Assembly: GCA_018660265.1 (NCBI GenBank)
Contig: JABJKS010000045.1
Coordinates: 121,290 to 185,289, forward strand
Source: Rhodospirillaceae bacterium
Lineage (GTDB): Bacteria; Pseudomonadota; Alphaproteobacteria; GCA-2731375
Length of the DNA: 64,000 nt
Direction: 5' to 3'
A program made the translations under genes and the position numbers. A model generated the notes under the pieces. It saw only the letters and a list, made by a program, of their open reading frames with translations. It was not told the DNA's origin and did no database searches. Shown here piece after piece: positions 36,168 to 45,589 of the stretch. The stretch's first letter is position 1; each line of letters begins with the position of its first letter.

Positions 36168-37415
36168 ATGTTGTTAGCCAGATTTTTGAAGCCTTTGATC
36201 CAAACAGGTTGCCTGACGGTCATAGACGCCACAGGTCGCACCCACCGTTTCAAAGGACAAAGTGACGGACGAAGTATAACCATCCGTCTGCATGCACGCG
36301 CTTTGCATTGGAAATTGTTCATAAACCCCATGCTTTACACGGGCGAGGCCTATATGGACGGCAGCCTGACCGTGGAGGACGGGGAGCTTTATGATTTCCT
36401 TGATTTAGTCAGCTTGAATATTGGCTGGCGGCAGCCCAACCATTGGCTGCAACAGATGATTATCGCACCTTTGCGCGGGGCGGTGCGCCGATTGCGCCAG
36501 TATAATCCGGCCCACAAGGCCCAGGCCAATGTGGCCCATCATTATGATCTGACGGGAGAGCTGTATGATCTGTTCCTGGATGACGACCGGCAATATTCCT
36601 GCGCCTATTTCCAATCCTCTGATGATGATCTGACAACGGCGCAGCTACGCAAAAAACAACATCTAGCGGCCAAACTGGCCCTTCAGCCTGGGCAACGGGT
36701 GCTCGACATCGGCTCTGGCTGGGGCGGTATGGGGCTGCATCTGGCGCAGACTGAACATGTCATGGTGGATGGCGTAACTTTGTCCGAAGAACAGCATAAG
36801 ATCTCCGCCCAGCGGGCCGCCAAGGCTGGTTTGGATGGCTTCGTAAATTTCGCCCTACAGGACTACCGGGCTGTATCCGGGCAGTATGATCGCATCGTAT
36901 CCGTTGGCATGTTCGAACATGTCGGCGTTGGCCATTATGGCGAATTCTTCCAAAAGGTGCGGCAATTGCTGAACGACGATGGCGTTGCCATGTTGCACAC
37001 TATTGGCCGGGCGGATGGCCCCGGTGCCACCAATCCATGGGTCAACAAGTATATTTTCCCTGGTGGCTACAGCCCCTCGCTGTCGGAGATTTCCGCTGCC
37101 GTGGAAAAGGCTGATCTGTACATCACCGATGTGGAAATCTTCCGTCTGCAATATGCCGAAACCCTGCGCCATTGGCGTCACCGCTTTTATGCCAACCGGG
37201 ACAAGGTTGCCGCTTTGTTTGATGAACGCTTTGTTCGGATGTGGGATTTCTATCTGTGCGGCTCTGAAGTGACCTTCCGCCATGGCGGGCACGTGGTCTT
37301 TCAGGTGCAGTTGACGAAACGGGCCGATGCGGTGCCTGAAACCCGCGATTATATCTTTGACGGGGAAAGACGGCGTGTGGGTCAGAGTAAAAAGACAGAA
37401 TCGCGCGCGGCGTAA
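36168..37415 (+). CDS. cfa: Cyclopropane-fatty-acyl-phospholipid synthase
   Basis: The 415-residue SAM-dependent enzyme adds a methylene across double bonds in membrane lipid acyl chains. It has an N-terminal lipid-binding region, then ANVAHHYDLTGELYDLFLD, the SAM motif VLDIGSGWGGMGLHLA and ISVGMFEHVGVGHY-type catalytic residues (here IVSVGMFEHVG). ATG 36168 is preferred because GTGAGG lies 7 bases before it. It is monocistronic, preceded by a terminator. Confidence 0.92.
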   Translation: MLLARFLKPLIQTGCLTVIDATGRTHRFKGQSDGRSITIRLHARALHWKLFINPMLYTGEAYMDGSLTVEDGELYDFLDLVSLNIGWRQPNHWLQQMIIAPLRGAVRRLRQYNPAHKAQANVAHHYDLTGELYDLFLDDDRQYSCAYFQSSDDDLTTAQLRKKQHLAAKLALQPGQRVLDIGSGWGGMGLHLAQTEHVMVDGVTLSEEQHKISAQRAAKAGLDGFVNFALQDYRAVSGQYDRIVSVGMFEHVGVGHYGEFFQKVRQLLNDDGVAMLHTIGRADGPGATNPWVNKYIFPGGYSPSLSEISAAVEKADLYITDVEIFRLQYAETLRHWRHRFYANRDKVAALFDERFVRMWDFYLCGSEVTFRHGGHVVFQVQLTKRADAVPETRDYIFDGERRRVGQSKKTESRAA

Positions 37416-37525
37416 ATTTGCGAAGGTAAAACTTTCCTGTTTTCAGTATTTTTTTTAGTGAGTTGTACAGTTCGGTTGGTTCGGACCCGTATACTGAATT
37501 CCATGTCTATGCACACTATGGGGAG

Positions 37526-37567
37526 TTATCCCCATGTTCCATGGGATCATTATTAAGGTTATCCACA
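37526..37567. promoter_or_regulatory. DnaA-box-like sites upstream of dnaB
   Basis: TTATCCACA at 37559-37567 is a perfect DnaA box. TTATCCCCA at 37526-37534 differs by one base and is part of an inverted repeat (ATGGGGA / TCCCCAT at 37518-37535). Both lie 58-100 bases before the dnaB start. They may place dnaB under DnaA control. There is no cluster large enough for an origin. Confidence 0.5.
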
Positions 37568-37624
37568 GCCGTAAAAGAAAACAGGTAATAGGCGGCTAGC
37601 TGCGGCGTGTTAGGTTGCCGATAG

Positions 37625-39145
37625 ATGAACGCAGACAGCCCATATAGCCCGGTACTGGCCACCATTGGCGACCCCGACCTCTCGGAGTCCCAAACCGGAT
37701 CAGAATACCGCACCCCGCCCGCCAACCTGGAGGCCGAACAGGCCCTGTTGGGCGCAATCCTGGTCAATAACGAGGCCGCGAACCGGGTCACGGATTTCCT
37801 GACCCCGGAACATTTTCAGGAACCGGGACATCAACGAATCTATGCCGCGGCCCTGAAGTTGATTGAGCGGGGACAGATCGCAAATCCGGTTACCTTGAAA
37901 TATTTTTTCGAGCAGGATGAGGCCTTGGTAGAGGTTGGCGGGGCGCAATATCTCGCCCGCCTGGCCGGTGCCGCCGTCACCGTGATCAACGCCCAACATT
38001 ATGGCCGGGCAATTTTTGATCTGGCCCTGCGTCGCGGTCTGATCGAAATTGGCGAGTCCATGGTCAACGAAGCCTACGAGGCGGACGTTGATGTGGAGGC
38101 AACGGATCAGATTGAGGTGGCGGAACAGCATCTGTTCAATCTGGCTGAAAACGGTCAATCGGATCGTGGCTTCCTGAGTTTCGATGAAGCCCTGGCCCGG
38201 GCCGTGAATATGGCCGAGGCCGCCTTCCACCGGGATGGTCAGATGACGGGGGTATCCTCTGGCCTGATCGACCTGGATCAGAAACTGGGCGGTTTGCATC
38301 CCTCGGATTTGTTGATCCTTGCCGGGCGTCCCGCCATGGGCAAGACCTCGCTCGCCACCAATATCGCCTTTAGCGCGGCCAACAGTATACGCCGTGAAAA
38401 AGGGCCCGACGGTGAGGAAAAGATCGTCGATGGGGCGGTGGTGGCGTTCTTCAGCCTGGAAATGTCGGCGGAACAGCTGGCCACCCGCCTGTTGGCGGAG
38501 CAAGCCCGGATCAGTTCGGAAAAAATCCGTCGCGGCGATATTTCGACAGATGAATTCTCCCGCCTCGTGTCCGCCTCGCAAGCGATTGAGAATGCGCCGC
38601 TGTTCATTGATGATACGCCTGCCCTGACAATTTCCGCCCTGCGGACACGGGCCCGGCGTCTGAAACGAATGCATAATCTGGGCCTTGTCGTGGTCGATTA
38701 CCTGCAATTGTTGCGGGGCAGTGGACGGGGTGCGGAAAACCGGGTACAGGAGATTTCCGAAATTACCCAAGGCCTGAAAGCTTTGGCGAAGGAGCTGGAA
38801 ATACCGGTGCTGGCGCTATCTCAGCTATCGCGTCAGGTGGAAAGCAGGGAGGACAAGCGCCCCCTGCTGTCGGATCTGCGTGAGTCAGGTTCCATTGAAC
38901 AGGATGCGGATGTGGTGATGTTCGTCTATCGGGAAGAATATTATCACGAATGGAAGCAGCCCGAACCCGACACCCCCGATCATGCCAAATGGTTGGAAAA
39001 GGCGGATCAGATCCACGGCATCGCAGAGGTGATTATCGGCAAACAGCGCCATGGCCCCACCGGCACCGTGCGCCTGCAGTTCGAGCGTGAATTCACCAAG
39101 TTCGGAAACCTTGAGGTCGCGGGTCGTTATCCCGATGAACGCTGA
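37625..39145 (+). CDS. dnaB: Replicative DNA helicase DnaB
   Basis: This 506-residue hexameric helicase unwinds the replication fork. The N-terminal DnaB domain starts PPANLEAEQALLGAILVNNEA. The RecA-like domain has Walker A GRPAMGKTS, FSLEMSAEQLATRL, VVVDYLQLL (Walker B) and LSDLRESGSIEQDADVVMFV. No intein interrupts it. Length is normal. The end overlaps the alr start by 11 bases. Confidence 0.97.
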   Translation: MNADSPYSPVLATIGDPDLSESQTGSEYRTPPANLEAEQALLGAILVNNEAANRVTDFLTPEHFQEPGHQRIYAAALKLIERGQIANPVTLKYFFEQDEALVEVGGAQYLARLAGAAVTVINAQHYGRAIFDLALRRGLIEIGESMVNEAYEADVDVEATDQIEVAEQHLFNLAENGQSDRGFLSFDEALARAVNMAEAAFHRDGQMTGVSSGLIDLDQKLGGLHPSDLLILAGRPAMGKTSLATNIAFSAANSIRREKGPDGEEKIVDGAVVAFFSLEMSAEQLATRLLAEQARISSEKIRRGDISTDEFSRLVSASQAIENAPLFIDDTPALTISALRTRARRLKRMHNLGLVVVDYLQLLRGSGRGAENRVQEISEITQGLKALAKELEIPVLALSQLSRQVESREDKRPLLSDLRESGSIEQDADVVMFVYREEYYHEWKQPEPDTPDHAKWLEKADQIHGIAEVIIGKQRHGPTGTVRLQFEREFTKFGNLEVAGRYPDER

Positions 39146-40358
39146 TAGCCCGCCGGACAACCTGATGGAGCGGCATGCTGGCGCGATCCTGGAGATTGAC
39201 CTGGCGGCTCTGGCGGCGAATTACAAAATTTTGCGAGACCGGGCGGACGGGGCCGTTTGCGCCGCCGTCTTAAAGGCCGACGCCTATGGTCTGGGGGCTG
39301 ATCGCGTGGGTCCTGCCTTGGCGGCGGTGGGCTGCCGCGACTTTTTCGTGGCGCACCTGGGCGAAGGGATCAGCCTGCGGCAAATTCTGGGACCGGGCCC
39401 GACGATCTATATTCTGCACGGGCCCATGGTTCAAACCGGTTCTGGGGTGGAGGATGATTTTCTGGATCATGATCTGATCCCGGTGTTGAATAGCCCCGAA
39501 CAGCTTGAACAATGGGCCGCTAAGGGACGAAAGTTGGGGCAACCCCTGGCCGCTGCTTTGCAGATCGACACGGGCATGAATCGCCTTGGTTTGAGCGCTG
39601 CGGAGACATCAGCCCTGTCGGATGCGCCCGAACGATTGGGCGGAATTGATCTTCGTTTTGTGGTCAGCCATCTTGCCTGTGCCGATGAAGCCGACCACGG
39701 CATGAACCTGGAACAGCGGCAGGCGTTCGATAGATTGCGCGCCATGTTGCCCGCTACAGCGGCGTCATTGGCCAATTCCTCCGGTATCTTCCTGGGCCCT
39801 GACTACCATTACGATCTGGTTCGACCAGGGATCGCCCTGTACGGTGGCAACCCGACGCCGGGCCAGCCCAACCCCATGAAAGAGGTGGTCCGCCTTACCG
39901 GCAGGATCCTTCAGGTGCGGGAAATTGACACCCCCCAGACCGTTGGCTACGGTGCCACCCATCGGGCCACGGGACCCCGGCGCATTGCCACGGTCCCGGT
40001 GGGTTATGCCGATGGCTACCTCCGTTCATTATCCGGGCGCGGGATGGGCGGACTGGCAGGTGTTTCAGTACCAATCGTAGGGCGTGTTTCCATGGACTTA
40101 ATTACGCTGGATGTGACCGATGTGCCACCGGCGGCAGCCCGCCCGGGCGCTTTGATCGATCTGATTGGCGGCGGGGGGATCGCTGTGGACGACGTGGCGG
40201 TCGATAATGTAGCTGCACGGGCCGGTACGATCGGATATGAGATCCTGACCTCGTTGGGGCATCGCTATTGCCGCCGCTATCACTTTGGCAATGCGGGCAA
40301 TAGAGGCATTAGGGGCTATGGCGGCGGCGGGGCGCGCGAGGGTGTTGTGGATGGCTAA
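39135..40358 (+). CDS. alr: Alanine racemase
   Basis: The 407-residue PLP enzyme supplies D-alanine for peptidoglycan. The PLP lysine lies in AAVLKADAYGLG; the region around VGYGATHR and VGYADGYLRSL is conserved, and VGRVSMDLITLDVT contains the second active-site segment. ATG 39135 begins inside dnaB; MERHAG at 39165 is an alternative. It overlaps the ABC permease gene by eight bases. Confidence 0.95.
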   Translation: MNADSPPDNLMERHAGAILEIDLAALAANYKILRDRADGAVCAAVLKADAYGLGADRVGPALAAVGCRDFFVAHLGEGISLRQILGPGPTIYILHGPMVQTGSGVEDDFLDHDLIPVLNSPEQLEQWAAKGRKLGQPLAAALQIDTGMNRLGLSAAETSALSDAPERLGGIDLRFVVSHLACADEADHGMNLEQRQAFDRLRAMLPATAASLANSSGIFLGPDYHYDLVRPGIALYGGNPTPGQPNPMKEVVRLTGRILQVREIDTPQTVGYGATHRATGPRRIATVPVGYADGYLRSLSGRGMGGLAGVSVPIVGRVSMDLITLDVTDVPPAAARPGALIDLIGGGGIAVDDVAVDNVAARAGTIGYEILTSLGHRYCRRYHFGNAGNRGIRGYGGGGAREGVVDG

Positions 40359-41127
40359 TCCGTTGGCGGCGATTGGCCGAATTTTTCTAAGTTTTCTGGC
40401 CACTGTGGGCCGGCTGTCCATATTTACCGGCCGCTCGCTTTCGGCGGTGGTAACGGCACCTTTTTATTGGCGTCTGTGTCTACAGCAGATGATGACCATC
40501 GGCTATTACTCTCTGCCAGTTGTGGGTATGACGGCGCTGTTCACAGGCGCGGTGCTGGCCTTGCAGATTTACCTTGGTTCTGCCCGGTTCGGCGCGGAAA
40601 GCGCGGTGCCGAACATCGTAGTCGTGGGCCTGACCCGGGAATTGGGCCCGGTGCTGGCGGGTTTGATGCTGGGCGGCCGGGTTGGCGCGGCCATTGCCGC
40701 CGAACTGGGTACCATGAAAGTGACGGAGCAGTTGGATGCCCTGATCACGCTACAGACCAATCCATTTCGCTATCTGGTGGTCCCCCGGCTGGTTGCCGCC
40801 GCCATCACCACGCCGATCCTGGTGCTGATCGCAGACATCATCGGGGTCATGGGCGGTTATCTGGTCGGTATCCATCGCCTGGACTTCAATTCGGCTGTCT
40901 ATCTGAAGAACACCTTTGATTTCCTGGAAGTCATGGATGTGACCTCCGGCTTGGTGAAGGCTGCGATTTTCGGCTTTTTGATTGCCTTGATGGGCTGCTA
41001 CCACGGCTTCAATTCCAAGGGCGGGGCCCAGGGCGTGGGCAGGGCGACGACGGATGCCGTGGTTTCGTCCCTGATCCTGATCCTGATTTCCAACTATTTC
41101 GTCACCGAGGCCTTCTTCTCCCAATGA
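40351..41127 (+). CDS. MlaE-type ABC transporter permease
   Basis: The 258-residue protein has about five or six membrane helices and the MlaE/YrbE family motif TRELGPVLAGLMLGGRVGAAIAAELGTMKVTEQ. Members move phospholipids or other hydrophobic molecules between membranes. ATG 40351 overlaps the alr stop. It is coupled by ATGA to the ATPase gene. No MlaD-type (MCE) substrate-binding gene follows, so its partner must be encoded elsewhere. Confidence 0.92.
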   Translation: MANPLAAIGRIFLSFLATVGRLSIFTGRSLSAVVTAPFYWRLCLQQMMTIGYYSLPVVGMTALFTGAVLALQIYLGSARFGAESAVPNIVVVGLTRELGPVLAGLMLGGRVGAAIAAELGTMKVTEQLDALITLQTNPFRYLVVPRLVAAAITTPILVLIADIIGVMGGYLVGIHRLDFNSAVYLKNTFDFLEVMDVTSGLVKAAIFGFLIALMGCYHGFNSKGGAQGVGRATTDAVVSSLILILISNYFVTEAFFSQ

Positions 41128-41906
41128 CCGAAACGTCCTACCCAGGGCCCCGTCTTGAACTTGTTGATGTCCACAAGGCGTTTGGGCCAAAGGTGGTGCT
41201 GGACGGTTTGAACCTGTCCGTGGCCAAGGGCGAATCCGTCGTCATCATTGGCGGTTCGGGCACGGGTAAGTCCGTGACCCTGAAATGTATCCTGGGCCTG
41301 TTGCATCCGGATAGCGGGCAAATCCGGATCGATGGTGAGGACACGGTTGGTTTACGCGGGGCGGAGCGGGAACGGGTGCTGACCAAGTTCGGCATGCTGT
41401 TCCAGTCCGCGGCTTTGTTCGATTCCCTGACCGTCTGGGAAAATGTCGCCTTTGGTCTGATCGAAGGGGCGGGTATGGAGCGGGAGGCAGCCCGCGTCAT
41501 TGCGATCGAAAAATTGGCCAAAGTAGGCCTGGATGAAGATATCGCAGAGGGCGATCCAGCCGGCCTGTCTGGCGGCATGAAAAAGCGCGTGGGCCTGGCC
41601 CGGGCGATCGCCACTGAACCGGACATAATATTTTTTGATGAACCGACCACGGGTCTGGACCCCATCATGGGCGATGTGATCAATAATTTGATCAATGAGT
41701 GTGTGCAGGACCTGGGCGCGACAACCCTGACCATTACCCACGATATGTCATCCGCCCGCGTTATCGCTGACCGGGTCGCCATGCTGTATGGCGGCAAGAT
41801 CATTTGGGCCGGTGGGGTCGACGAGATTGATGAATGTGATAATCCCTTTGTGGATCAGTTTATCCACGGGCGCGAAGATGGTCCTTTCGCCCTGGAAGTA
41901 ACCTGA
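41124..41906 (+). CDS. MlaF-type ABC transporter ATPase
   Basis: The 260-residue ATPase has Walker A GGSGTGKSV, Q-loop FQSAALF, signature LSGGMKKRV, Walker B IIFFDEPTTGLDP and the H-loop ITHDMSS. The signature variant GGMKKR is diagnostic of the Mla/Mce import-export class. It overlaps the permease gene by four bases and is followed 12 bases later by radA. Confidence 0.93.
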   Translation: MTETSYPGPRLELVDVHKAFGPKVVLDGLNLSVAKGESVVIIGGSGTGKSVTLKCILGLLHPDSGQIRIDGEDTVGLRGAERERVLTKFGMLFQSAALFDSLTVWENVAFGLIEGAGMEREAARVIAIEKLAKVGLDEDIAEGDPAGLSGGMKKRVGLARAIATEPDIIFFDEPTTGLDPIMGDVINNLINECVQDLGATTLTITHDMSSARVIADRVAMLYGGKIIWAGGVDEIDECDNPFVDQFIHGREDGPFALEVT

Positions 41907-41918
41907 AAGCGGTGCATA

Positions 41919-43301
41919 GTGGCAAAAGCAGCTGAACATTTTGTCTGTCAAAGCTGCGGTGCGGCACATGGCAAATGGTCCGGGCGCTGCGCCAGCTGTG
42001 GTGAATGGAACACCATTTCCGAAGAGGCGACGCGGGAAGCCCCGCCTAAAGGCCTGGGCAAGGGCAAAGGCAGAGTGCTGGATTTTCGCAAGCTGAACGA
42101 GCATGGTGAGACGGAGGGGCCCCGTACCATTTCGGGGCTTGGCGAGTTTGATCGGGTTTGCGGCGGCGGTCTGGTGCCGGGCTCCGCCATTCTGATCGGC
42201 GGCGATCCGGGGATTGGCAAATCAACTATATTGCTGCAAGTCGTGGCACGTTTGGCCCAACAGGGCGTGTCCTGTGCCTATATTTCGGGGGAGGAGGCGC
42301 CCGCCCAGGTGCGTATGCGGGCCCGCCGTCTGGGCCTTGAAGGTGCCCCCCTGGACTTGGCAGCCGCGACCTCTGTTCGTGATATCGTTGCGACCATGGA
42401 TGAAGATGAACCGCCCCATGTGGTGGTAATCGATTCCATTCAAACCATGTATGTGGACAGCGTTGAAGCCGCACCCGGCACGGTCAGCCAGGTTCGCACT
42501 TCGGCACAGGAGCTGATCCGGGCCGCCAAACGACGCAATATCTGTCTGTTGCTGGTGGGCCATGTGACCAAGGACGGCCAGATCGCGGGGCCACGGATTT
42601 TGGAACATATGGTTGATAGCGTGCTGTATTTCGAGGGGGAGCGCGGCCATCAATTCCGCATCCTTCGGGCGGTGAAAAACCGCTTTGGCCCGACCGACGA
42701 AATCAGCGTGTTCGAGATGAGCGACGGGGGCCTGATGGAGGTCACCAATCCATCGGCTTTGTTTTTGGCCAACCGGGGCAGCGACGGCGATATTACCGGC
42801 AGCGCCGTCTTTGCCGGCCTGGAAGGCAGCCGCCCCGTACTGGTGGAGATCCAGGCATTGGTTGCGCCCTCGCCCCCCGGTAATCCTCGCCGTACCGTTG
42901 TGGGCTGGGACGGTAACCGTCTGGCCATGGTGCTGGCGGTGCTGGATGCCCGCTGCGGCCTTGGTATGGCGGGGCATGATATTTATCTCAATGTCGCAGG
43001 CGGTTTGCGTATTGGGGAGCCAGCGGCGGACTTGGCCGTGGCCGCTGCCCTGGTCTCGTCCCTGATGGAAGTGCCGGTGCCGCAAGAGGCGGTCATCTTT
43101 GGTGAAATTAGCCTATCCGGGGAAGTCCGCGCCGTATCGCAGGCGGAATTGCGCCTGAAAGAAGCGGCCAAATTGGGTTTTTCCCGGGCCCTCGCCCCGC
43201 CCGCGCCCAAACAAAGGAAAAGCCCTTTGGAGGTGACCGAGATCGGCCGCCTGCAGGAGTTGGTGGAACTATTTGCATCCCTTGGGGTGAAGGCCGTATA
43301 G
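41919..43301 (+). CDS. radA: DNA repair protein RadA
   Basis: The 460-residue protein has an N-terminal zinc finger (CQSCGAAHGKWSGRCASCGEW), then a RecA-like ATPase with Walker A GGDPGIGKST and the RadA-specific KNRFG motif. A Lon-protease-like C-terminal domain (from about residue 290) follows. RadA drives branch migration during recombination. The start is GTG 41919. The order ABC-radA-cvpA-purF is common in alphaproteobacteria. Confidence 0.95.
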   Translation: MAKAAEHFVCQSCGAAHGKWSGRCASCGEWNTISEEATREAPPKGLGKGKGRVLDFRKLNEHGETEGPRTISGLGEFDRVCGGGLVPGSAILIGGDPGIGKSTILLQVVARLAQQGVSCAYISGEEAPAQVRMRARRLGLEGAPLDLAAATSVRDIVATMDEDEPPHVVVIDSIQTMYVDSVEAAPGTVSQVRTSAQELIRAAKRRNICLLLVGHVTKDGQIAGPRILEHMVDSVLYFEGERGHQFRILRAVKNRFGPTDEISVFEMSDGGLMEVTNPSALFLANRGSDGDITGSAVFAGLEGSRPVLVEIQALVAPSPPGNPRRTVVGWDGNRLAMVLAVLDARCGLGMAGHDIYLNVAGGLRIGEPAADLAVAAALVSSLMEVPVPQEAVIFGEISLSGEVRAVSQAELRLKEAAKLGFSRALAPPAPKQRKSPLEVTEIGRLQELVELFASLGVKAV

Positions 43302-43308
43302 AACCGCC

Positions 43309-44031
43309 ATGTTAACTGATTTTCCCATAAATGTGACGGATCTGGTGATCCTGATCATCCTGTTAATCTCGGGACTGCTGGCGTTGAGCCGTGGTTTCGT
43401 CAAGGAGGTGCTGTCCATCGCGGGGTGGGTGATCGCCGCCGTTGCGACATTAAAGCTGTTTCCTTTCGTCCAACCCTTTGTCAGGAGCTATATCGACCAG
43501 GAGTTGATCGCAGACAGTATCTCTGGCGTGGTTATCTTTGTTGTGGTTTTGACCATGGCATCCTTCCTCTCGTCAGCCATATCGCGGCGGGTACAGCGAA
43601 GCGAGATTGGCATTCTGGATCGATCCCTGGGGTTCTTGTTCGGGTTGTTGCGTGGCGTCGTGGTGATTGCGTTGAGCTATCTGGTCCTGGTGCAATTTCT
43701 GGCAACAGATGATCAGCCGGACTGGTTGCGTGAAGCCCGCGCCATGCCGGCCATCGAATATAGCGCTGAAATATTGGCCGGGCTGGCGCCCGAAGATGTG
43801 CGCGAAGGTTTGGCGGGGATCGGTAATTTGGGCCGTGAGGGCGGCCAAAGTCTGGATTCCACACTCGACAAAGCCATCAATGCGGGACGGGCGGCACAGC
43901 AGTTGAAGGGTGCTATTGGCGGCACAAGCAGTGGCGGCAAAAGCGAAACTGACAAGCGCGGCGAAAGCGGCTATACGTCAGGCTCGCGCGACGACATGAA
44001 CCGCCTTATTCAGAACCGGACGGACAATTGA
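43309..44031 (+). CDS. cvpA: CvpA family membrane protein
   Basis: The 240-residue protein has four predicted membrane helices in its first 130 residues (ALSRGFVKEVLSIAGWVIAAVA is the family core). A hydrophilic, Gly/Ser-rich tail follows. CvpA is linked to colicin V production in E. coli and more generally to envelope integrity; its mechanism is unclear. It lies between radA and purF, as in many proteobacteria. Confidence 0.92.
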   Translation: MLTDFPINVTDLVILIILLISGLLALSRGFVKEVLSIAGWVIAAVATLKLFPFVQPFVRSYIDQELIADSISGVVIFVVVLTMASFLSSAISRRVQRSEIGILDRSLGFLFGLLRGVVVIALSYLVLVQFLATDDQPDWLREARAMPAIEYSAEILAGLAPEDVREGLAGIGNLGREGGQSLDSTLDKAINAGRAAQQLKGAIGGTSSGGKSETDKRGESGYTSGSRDDMNRLIQNRTDN

Positions 44032-44095
44032 AACAGCGCCCTGCCGAATTTCAAAACAGCCGAACAACTGTAGTAGTGTCAGAGAAGGCCACGTC

Positions 44096-45568
44096 ATGGA
44101 CCTAACGACAAATCCATTTTCTCCGCCCGATCATGACAGCGACAAGTTTCACGAGGAATGCGGTGTCTTCGGAATTATCGGCAGTTCGGATGCAGCCGCC
44201 CATACCGTGTTGGGCCTACATGCCTTGCAACATCGCGGCCAGGAAGCCGCCGGGATCGTCACCCATGACGACCAGCAATTCTATTCCCATCGCAGCCTTG
44301 GCCATGTAGGTGACAACTTCAATTCCGAAGCTGTGATCTCCCGCCTGCCTGGGGATGCCGCCCTGGGGCACAACCGCTATGCCACCACGGGCGATACAGT
44401 TTTGCGGAATGTCCAACCCCTGTTCGCCGAGCTGCAAACAGGCGGCTTCGCCATCGGCCACAACGGCAATCTGACCAACGCCGGAATTCTGCGCAGCCAA
44501 CTGGTGCAACGGGGTTGCATCTTTCAATCGACCATGGATACGGAAGTGATCATCCATCTGATCGCCACATCAAGCTACCATGATCTGGTGGACCGGATTA
44601 TAGATGCCTTAAAATCCGTCGTCGGGGCCTACAGCCTGGTTGCCCTGACATCCGATATGTTGATTGGCGTGCGCGATCCTTTGGGTGTGCGACCGTTGCT
44701 GCTGGGCGAACTTGATGGCGCGCCCATTCTGGCATCGGAAAGCTGCGCCCTGGATATCATCGGTGCGAAATTGATCCGTGAGGTGGAGCCGGGCGAAATT
44801 GTCATTTGCAGCCGCGACGGTATTGAAAGCCTGAAACCATTTCCGCCCGCAAAATCCCGCCCCTGTATATTCGAGTATGTTTATTTCTCCAGGCCGGACA
44901 GTATTGCCCAGGGCCGCTCCATCTATACCGTGCGCAAATCTATCGGCGCTTTGCTGGCACGGGAAAGCGCGGTGCCGGCGGATGTTGTTATCCCGGTCCC
45001 GGATTCCGGAACGCCCGCGGCTATTGGTTATGCGGAGGAGGCAGGCGTGCCCTTCGAATTGGGCATTATCCGCAACCATTATGTGGGCCGAACCTTTATT
45101 GAACCATCCCAGAATATTCGCAACTTTGGCGTCAAATTGAAGCACAACGCCAATCGGGCGGAGATTAAGGGGCGGCGCGTCATTTTGGTCGACGATTCCA
45201 TCGTGCGCGGTACGACGTCGAACAAGATCGTGCAAATGGTGCGTGATGCAGGCGCGACAGAGGTGCATATGCGCATCGCCTCACCGCCGACGGCGAACCC
45301 TTGTTACTATGGCGTGGACACACCAGACCGTGATGAGCTGATGGCCGCGAATATGGATATACCCGCCATGGCGCGGCAAATCGGCGTTGACAGCCTGGCC
45401 TTCATCTCCATTGACGGCCTTTATCAGGCGGTTGGCGGGGTGAACCGGGATGATGGGCAGCCGCAATATTGCGACGCCTGTTTTACCAACGACTATCCCG
45501 TGTCTCTGGTCGATCTGCTCGAAGGCCGACCCTCGGCGCAGTTGTCCCTGTTGGCAGAGCATAGTTAA
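44096..45568 (+). CDS. purF: Amidophosphoribosyltransferase
   Basis: The 490-residue enzyme makes 5-phosphoribosylamine, the first committed step of purine synthesis. A short propeptide precedes the catalytic Cys22 in HEECGVFGIIG, so processing is probably required. The glutaminase domain is followed by the phosphoribosyltransferase domain with VILVDDSIVRGTTS. No iron-sulfur cysteine cluster needs special comment. A 64-base gap separates it from cvpA. Confidence 0.96.
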   Translation: MDLTTNPFSPPDHDSDKFHEECGVFGIIGSSDAAAHTVLGLHALQHRGQEAAGIVTHDDQQFYSHRSLGHVGDNFNSEAVISRLPGDAALGHNRYATTGDTVLRNVQPLFAELQTGGFAIGHNGNLTNAGILRSQLVQRGCIFQSTMDTEVIIHLIATSSYHDLVDRIIDALKSVVGAYSLVALTSDMLIGVRDPLGVRPLLLGELDGAPILASESCALDIIGAKLIREVEPGEIVICSRDGIESLKPFPPAKSRPCIFEYVYFSRPDSIAQGRSIYTVRKSIGALLARESAVPADVVIPVPDSGTPAAIGYAEEAGVPFELGIIRNHYVGRTFIEPSQNIRNFGVKLKHNANRAEIKGRRVILVDDSIVRGTTSNKIVQMVRDAGATEVHMRIASPPTANPCYYGVDTPDRDELMAANMDIPAMARQIGVDSLAFISIDGLYQAVGGVNRDDGQPQYCDACFTNDYPVSLVDLLEGRPSAQLSLLAEHS

Positions 45569-45589
45569 ATATAGTTGAGGACTGCTCCG

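Noticed and set aside
37500..37624. Chromosomal replication origin near dnaB
   Set aside because: Only one perfect and one near DnaA box are present. There is no box cluster, no unwinding element and no dnaA, dnaN or parAB genes.
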